Source: a virus. Taken from it: DNA of 38,103 bases. Below are positions 34,680 to 38,103 of the stretch, piece by piece. How positions within the stretch are numbered: the first letter of the stretch is position 1; each line of letters starts with the position of its first letter. Under the pieces are notes generated by a model. That model was not told the DNA's origin and ran no database searches. It saw only the letters and a program-made list of their open reading frames with translations. A program made the position numbers and the translations under genes. The stretch lies in IMG/VR virus record IMGVR_UViG_3300042465_001906, positions 1 to 38,103 of that record. The stretch is one strand, 5' to 3'.

Positions 34680-35968
34680 ACGGTAAATGCTTGGAGTTTC
34701 GCGTTCGGAAGGCGTTTGCGGAAATAGCGAATGGCGGCGATTGTTCCATTGAGGGGTACTCTTGTTAATCCACTAGAAGCATCACCAATAGTAAAGGTGG
34801 TAGGAGCGGACTGCATGGTAGCCACTGTGTCCACACCTTGCGATACGTTGTTGAGATAAATCGTAAAGTCGTTCGCCTTCATACAACCTGCAAATTTCGT
34901 CACAGCACCTGCATTCATAGCTGTTGATCCCGTGATAGCTACATCTTGAGTCCCGTTGACCGTATTGGCGTAAATCATAAACCCGTTGGTGGCGTTCCGT
35001 ACTAATCGAGTTCTGTTGAGGATTGTCGTATCGTTCACGTCAAAAACCACCTGACCTTGCGTAACAGTAGCGGGAGCATTGAATATCTGAGAAGTCGCAA
35101 ACGAACCCTCAAGTGGATTGTAAAACCCAGTAAAAGCACTTCCAGTAATCGAGCAAACATCGGCACTACGGACGACACTTGAGGCGACAGTTGGGATGTA
35201 GGAGGTGGCGAATGCTCCAACCTCGTTTTGCGCCCCCCATGCCCAGAAAGAATCAACGCTATTTCCGGGATAGTTATCATTCGTTCCAGTCACAGCGGTC
35301 ACGCGAAGCGATGTAAGCCCTGTTGCGGTGCTTGTCGCAGTAACCGAACACCTGTACCAACCATTAGCATATCGTTCAATGTATGCAGTGCCAGTTGGAG
35401 TACCCACAATAGATCCATTTCCAGTAAGATCAAAGATAGCACTTATTGGATGAGTTGCTTGACTTCCTGCAGAAATGCGAACTCTGGTGACTTGGTCTGC
35501 TTTTAAAAAGAAACTACTTGTATAAGTAACTCCAGATGTCCAAGAAGTCGTGCTATTGAAGAATCCATATGCTTGCGTAGTAGCTCCAACCGTAAATCTT
35601 TCTGCCGTTGTCGCGCCATCTGGGGCGGTGGTATTATTGGATGTGATGGTGGTAGTGTTGATTTGAATCCAAGGACTAGCATCTAATCCTTCAGACCTTA
35701 ATAGCAAATTCGTCCTCGACTCTTCAATTAGCAAGCCACGGCAAGCTAAAGTCACTGGATCGTAGTCGAAGCGCGCGGTATTAACAGCGGCACTTTGGAT
35801 CAACCCGTCGCTACCTACGAATCTCCCCGCAGACCCCCGCGTAAACGTAGGAGTCGGCCCCTTGCGTGCGGTGAGCGCCTTGTCGGCTGCGAATTGGAGA
35901 TCTAGCGAGAGCCTGTCAGGATTCAACACCGCACTTCCAACCAGAGAACTTGATAAACTGAAATCCAT
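34676..35968 (-). CDS. Tail fibre/spike with LamG-like C-terminal domain
   Basis: A 430-residue protein. Residues 30-95 (FTRGSAGRFVGSDGLIQSAA, ARFDYDPVTLACRGLLIEES, RTNLLLRSE) are a conserved phage head-spike/fibre module. Residues 100-260 form a CBM-like beta sandwich (FFLKADQVTRVRIS, RYANGWYRCSVT). The C-terminal 150 residues (FMIYANTVNGTQD, FTIYLNNVSQGVDT, LNGTIAAIRYFRKRLPNAKL) fit a concanavalin/LamG lectin fold that binds sugars. Probable receptor-binding or decoration protein. Confidence 0.82.
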   Translation of the reverse strand: MDFSLSSSLVGSAVLNPDRLSLDLQFAADKALTARKGPTPTFTRGSAGRFVGSDGLIQSAAVNTARFDYDPVTLACRGLLIEESRTNLLLRSEGLDASPWIQINTTTITSNNTTAPDGATTAERFTVGATTQAYGFFNSTTSWTSGVTYTSSFFLKADQVTRVRISAGSQATHPISAIFDLTGNGSIVGTPTGTAYIERYANGWYRCSVTATSTATGLTSLRVTAVTGTNDNYPGNSVDSFWAWGAQNEVGAFATSYIPTVASSVVRSADVCSITGSAFTGFYNPLEGSFATSQIFNAPATVTQGQVVFDVNDTTILNRTRLVRNATNGFMIYANTVNGTQDVAITGSTAMNAGAVTKFAGCMKANDFTIYLNNVSQGVDTVATMQSAPTTFTIGDASSGLTRVPLNGTIAAIRYFRKRLPNAKLQAFTV

Positions 35969-35979
35969 ATGATTATTTA

Positions 35980-36774
35980 TTATGATCCGTAACCCATGCT
36001 GCGATACTGCATACTTGAGTTGGTCGAAATTCTATTCGAAATAATAGTCTGTGTGTGCTGTTCGTCAAGTTTCATCAACTCATCCATAAGGATCTCATTG
36101 GCTTCTTGATCTGCAAGTTGTGCCTTCTCCTGCTGTCCTTCAGCACGAAGGTAGTCGGCATAGGTTCCATGTGCCAAGTATTCAAACCACTCTCTAGGAA
36201 CAGTCTGTGTGTATCCTGCACCGTTGCCGTACTTGTCTTGAAGTTGCGCCTTGTAGGTCACATGGACAGAAGATGGGATTGATGTGCCAGAAATAAGGGT
36301 AGCTCCACTCTGGTCAACAGTAAACTGATATTCACCATAAGTTGTTGATGAGTAAGGTTTTGACGAGAAAATACGGAGGAATGAATCAATGTCATTCTTT
36401 GGTGATTCTGAATACGGTACATATCCAAGATACGATCCAACGGTTCCAGTGCCTGATCCCACACCCGTTGCCACAAAAACAACTCCTACAGTATTGGACT
36501 CTGCACCAATCGACACAAAGTTGGAATCGCCAACGGTCTGAATGATGTACCTCTCTCCAGATACTATCGATGTGGATGCCGTAACCGCAACGCTGAAAAG
36601 TGATCTCTCCTCACCGATTGCAATAAACCTTGTCCAGTAATTACTTGCTCTATACGCCTTAGATGCGCGACGATTAACCAATGCCCGAATGCGAGGCTCT
36701 TCAATAGAGGCAAACGTAACACCGCAAAGTGCTTGGATCAGTTCGTAGAGTTCGTCGTAGGTTCTCGTCTGCAT
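35980..36774 (-). CDS. Head-tail adaptor (tail tubular protein A-like)
   Basis: A 264-residue protein. The N-terminal helical part (YDELYELIQALCGVTFASIE, RIRALVNRRASKAYRASNYW) and the C-terminal part (VPREWFEYLAHGTYADYLRA, EKAQLADQEANEILMDELMK) fit the T7 gp11-type adaptor that joins portal to nozzle. The middle (residues 70-115) holds an inserted beta module, GERYIIQTVGDSNFVSIGAE, followed by NTVGVVFVATG, a mobile module I recognise from many phage tail proteins. It overlaps the preceding gene by one base. Confidence 0.75.
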   Translation of the reverse strand: MQTRTYDELYELIQALCGVTFASIEEPRIRALVNRRASKAYRASNYWTRFIAIGEERSLFSVAVTASTSIVSGERYIIQTVGDSNFVSIGAESNTVGVVFVATGVGSGTGTVGSYLGYVPYSESPKNDIDSFLRIFSSKPYSSTTYGEYQFTVDQSGATLISGTSIPSSVHVTYKAQLQDKYGNGAGYTQTVPREWFEYLAHGTYADYLRAEGQQEKAQLADQEANEILMDELMKLDEQHTQTIISNRISTNSSMQYRSMGYGS

Positions 36775-37061
36775 CAGATTTTATTTGCTGCCATTGATGG
36801 CTCCATCTTTTGAAAGTCACGCACAAATCCACGGTCATTCCAGCAGTCGTTACCATACTTCTCTCTGATGAGGAAATACTCGTGACTTGGAATACTAGCA
36901 ATCATTTTGCCCAAACCAGTAATGGACTTGTGTCCTCTAGCCTCAAACGCCTCCTGAGCGCAGGCTTGTTCTCTAAGCTTTTGCTGAGTTTCCATCAGCA
37001 TTCTTCCACTGCATAGCTCTTTGATCAGAGCGTCATTCATTGCGGCTTCAGATATTTTCAT
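36774..37061 (-). CDS. Unknown structural-region protein
   Basis: A 95-residue helical protein (MKISEAAMNDALIKELCSGR) with a central GHKSITGLGKMIASIPSHEY and a C-terminal VRDFQKMEPSMAANKI. It overlaps the adaptor gene by one base and may be a head-assembly factor; many podoviruses have a similar short gene between capsid and adaptor. No motif recognised. Confidence 0.65.
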   Translation of the reverse strand: MKISEAAMNDALIKELCSGRMLMETQQKLREQACAQEAFEARGHKSITGLGKMIASIPSHEYFLIREKYGNDCWNDRGFVRDFQKMEPSMAANKI

Positions 37062-37117
37062 GTAGGCAAAAATAAGGGTGAGGACAGTGATTAAACCATC
37101 CCCACCCCGATTATGAA

Positions 37118-37594
37118 TTAGGCATTCAGGAAGCGACCAATGTCAACAATCCGGAAACCAATGACAAGCTCGCCAGTCTTCTCAGTAGCTGCGGGGACGG
37201 CACTAAGTTTCAGGAAGATTGGTACAGCGGTAGCGGACAGAGAAACTGGAAGTGATCCAGCTTTAACGGTCGTGTTACCAGCAGATTGAGCAAACAGTGA
37301 TCCAGTATTTGCAACTGGAGTGAATGCACTTGTGCCACCAATCGAGGTCGATGCAGCGATATACTCAGTAGGAGTACCAGAGGTAGTACCGACACCGCTG
37401 ATGTTGATCGTGGTTGCATCCGTAAATGCAGTTGGACGAGCAACAGCAACAAGATCAATGCCACCACTGACAGGAATCTGAGCAATCTTATAAGTACCAG
37501 CAAGCAGAGCAACACTATTGTTGATCATGTCTTGATAGCTAAGACGAACCACATCCGTGAATGGGGACTTTTCGTTGTTTGTAAGTTGAGCCAT
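37118..37594 (-). CDS. Capsid-associated protein, probable decoration protein
   Basis: A 158-residue beta-rich protein (MAQLTNNEKSPFTDVVRLSY) with much Thr, Ser, Val, Ala and a repeated small-residue pattern (TINISGVGTTSGTPTEYIAA). It is the first gene after the major capsid gene, where decoration or head-fibre proteins usually lie. The leader, ending AATAATAATAAT-ATGGCT, closely resembles that of the capsid gene (AACAACACA...AATAAT-ATGGCT), which fits high parallel expression. Confidence 0.65.
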   Translation of the reverse strand: MAQLTNNEKSPFTDVVRLSYQDMINNSVALLAGTYKIAQIPVSGGIDLVAVARPTAFTDATTINISGVGTTSGTPTEYIAASTSIGGTSAFTPVANTGSLFAQSAGNTTVKAGSLPVSLSATAVPIFLKLSAVPAATEKTGELVIGFRIVDIGRFLNA

Positions 37595-37626
37595 ATTATT
37601 ATTATTCTATGTGTTGTTTGTTAAGA

Positions 37627-38103
37627 TTAGTAAGAGATCTTACCGTGTGCTCCAGGATGCTTACACACTAGAGTACCAGTCATGTCAACAAAACCACGCT
37701 CACCACCACCTTGGTTCTCAAGGCGAGTAGCACCCATAGGGATAAGAGTGTTGAATTGAAGGAACGATGGGTTAACAAGATAGCCAAGAGCAGCAGTGCC
37801 CATGCAGTCTGGGTTACCGTTGATCATTTTCACGATGCCGAAGTCGGAATCATAAAGTTGAACGGAATGGGTAACCTTCTTGCTGTCGGAGTTTTGCGAG
37901 ACAGTATAAACTGCTTCGCTGCTAGCCGTACCACTTGAACGGGTGAAATTCGAGATAACCTTGCGGAGGGCCACGTTAGCAACGAGAGTCAGCGAGTTAG
38001 CTTCACCATTGACGGAGAAGATAGATGCGATTGCGTTGTTGAACGTAGTTTCGTTAGGCTGGGCAGTAAGGATACTGTCAGTAGGCGTACGATAGGCAGC
38101 AGG
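37627..38103 (-). CDS. Major capsid protein, C-terminal part (gene begins at 637)
   Basis: The last 158 codons plus stop of the capsid gene, in frame from the right end of the window; 38103 is the first base of a codon equal to base 127 of the left end. The sequence after the joint runs ANVALRKVISNFTRSSG, then VTHSVQLYDSDFGIVKMING, LGYLVNPSFLQFNTLIPMG and ends CKHPGAHGKISY. Phage DUF5309-type capsid proteins have such a closing 'SDFG.....N...G.......' region. No stop or frameshift at the joint. Confidence 0.85.
   Translation of the reverse strand, partial: PAAYRTPTDSILTAQPNETTFNNAIASIFSVNGEANSLTLVANVALRKVISNFTRSSGTASSEAVYTVSQNSDSKKVTHSVQLYDSDFGIVKMINGNPDCMGTAALGYLVNPSFLQFNTLIPMGATRLENQGGGERGFVDMTGTLVCKHPGAHGKISY
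37977..38103. repeat. Right copy of the 127-bp identical contig ends
   Basis: Identical to bases 1-127. Removing one copy gives a circle of 37,976 bp with an unbroken capsid gene. Confidence 0.95.

Noticed and set aside
1-38103. CRISPR array, insertion sequence, integrase or lysogeny module
   Set aside because: No spaced direct repeats, transposase, integrase or attachment site was seen in any frame or gap.

Overview
The window is a complete tailed-phage genome (Caudoviricetes) from a metagenome-style assembly. Its first 127 bases are repeated exactly as its last 127 bases, and the major capsid gene reads through the joint in frame. The contig therefore closes into a circle of about 37,976 bp. 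The head-tail adaptor, beta-propeller tail nozzle, internal ejection proteins, a giant polyvalent ejected protein, and the absence of a tape measure, major tail tube or sheath gene point to a short-tailed (podovirus-like) virion. No integrase, partition or excision gene is present, so it is probably strictly lytic. Almost no gene has a Shine-Dalgarno box. Many start codons instead follow G-poor A/C-rich leaders (AACAACA, CCAATCAATCAA). This suggests a host that relies little on SD pairing, such as Bacteroidota or perhaps Verrucomicrobiota; that is an inference.

Layout: all genes but one run leftwards on the minus strand. The late block starts at 19024 and runs down through small virion proteins, the tail nozzle, fibre, ejection proteins (with a PAPS-reductase-like gene among them), the 1518-residue polyvalent protein, small terminase, an HNH endonuclease, large terminase, portal, scaffold and capsid. 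It passes the contig ends and continues from 38103 with a capsid-associated protein, head-tail adaptor, LamG-type fibre, small basic peptides, two holin-like membrane peptides, an endolysin, tRNA-Ser, a metallophosphoesterase and a small winged-helix protein, and stops at a terminator near 32144-32179.

The early/replication block starts at 31082 and runs down to 19710: an ERF annealing protein, RecE-like exonuclease, an SSB-like protein with an acidic tip, a free-standing DnaA domain IV, many small genes in ATGA-overlapping chains, a RuvC-like resolvase, HNH endonuclease, nucleotide-metabolism genes, a tRNA cluster, a replication initiator carrying iteron-like repeats inside its gene, and DnaB helicase. 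It ends at a terminator near 19658-19681. Three places inside this block carry a repeated leader with a hairpin and an upstream AT-rich box, so they look like co-regulated internal promoters.

Between the two blocks, 31083-31717 is a non-coding control region with a sigma70-like rightward promoter, a candidate small RNA with its own terminator, a chain of hairpins with GNRA loops, and a 12-bp palindrome. It leads into the only rightward gene (31718-32131), an orphan with an internal duplication. This control region, the repeated hairpin leaders, the tRNA-like elements with weak anticodon arms and the candidate origin inside the initiator gene are the least explained parts of the genome.
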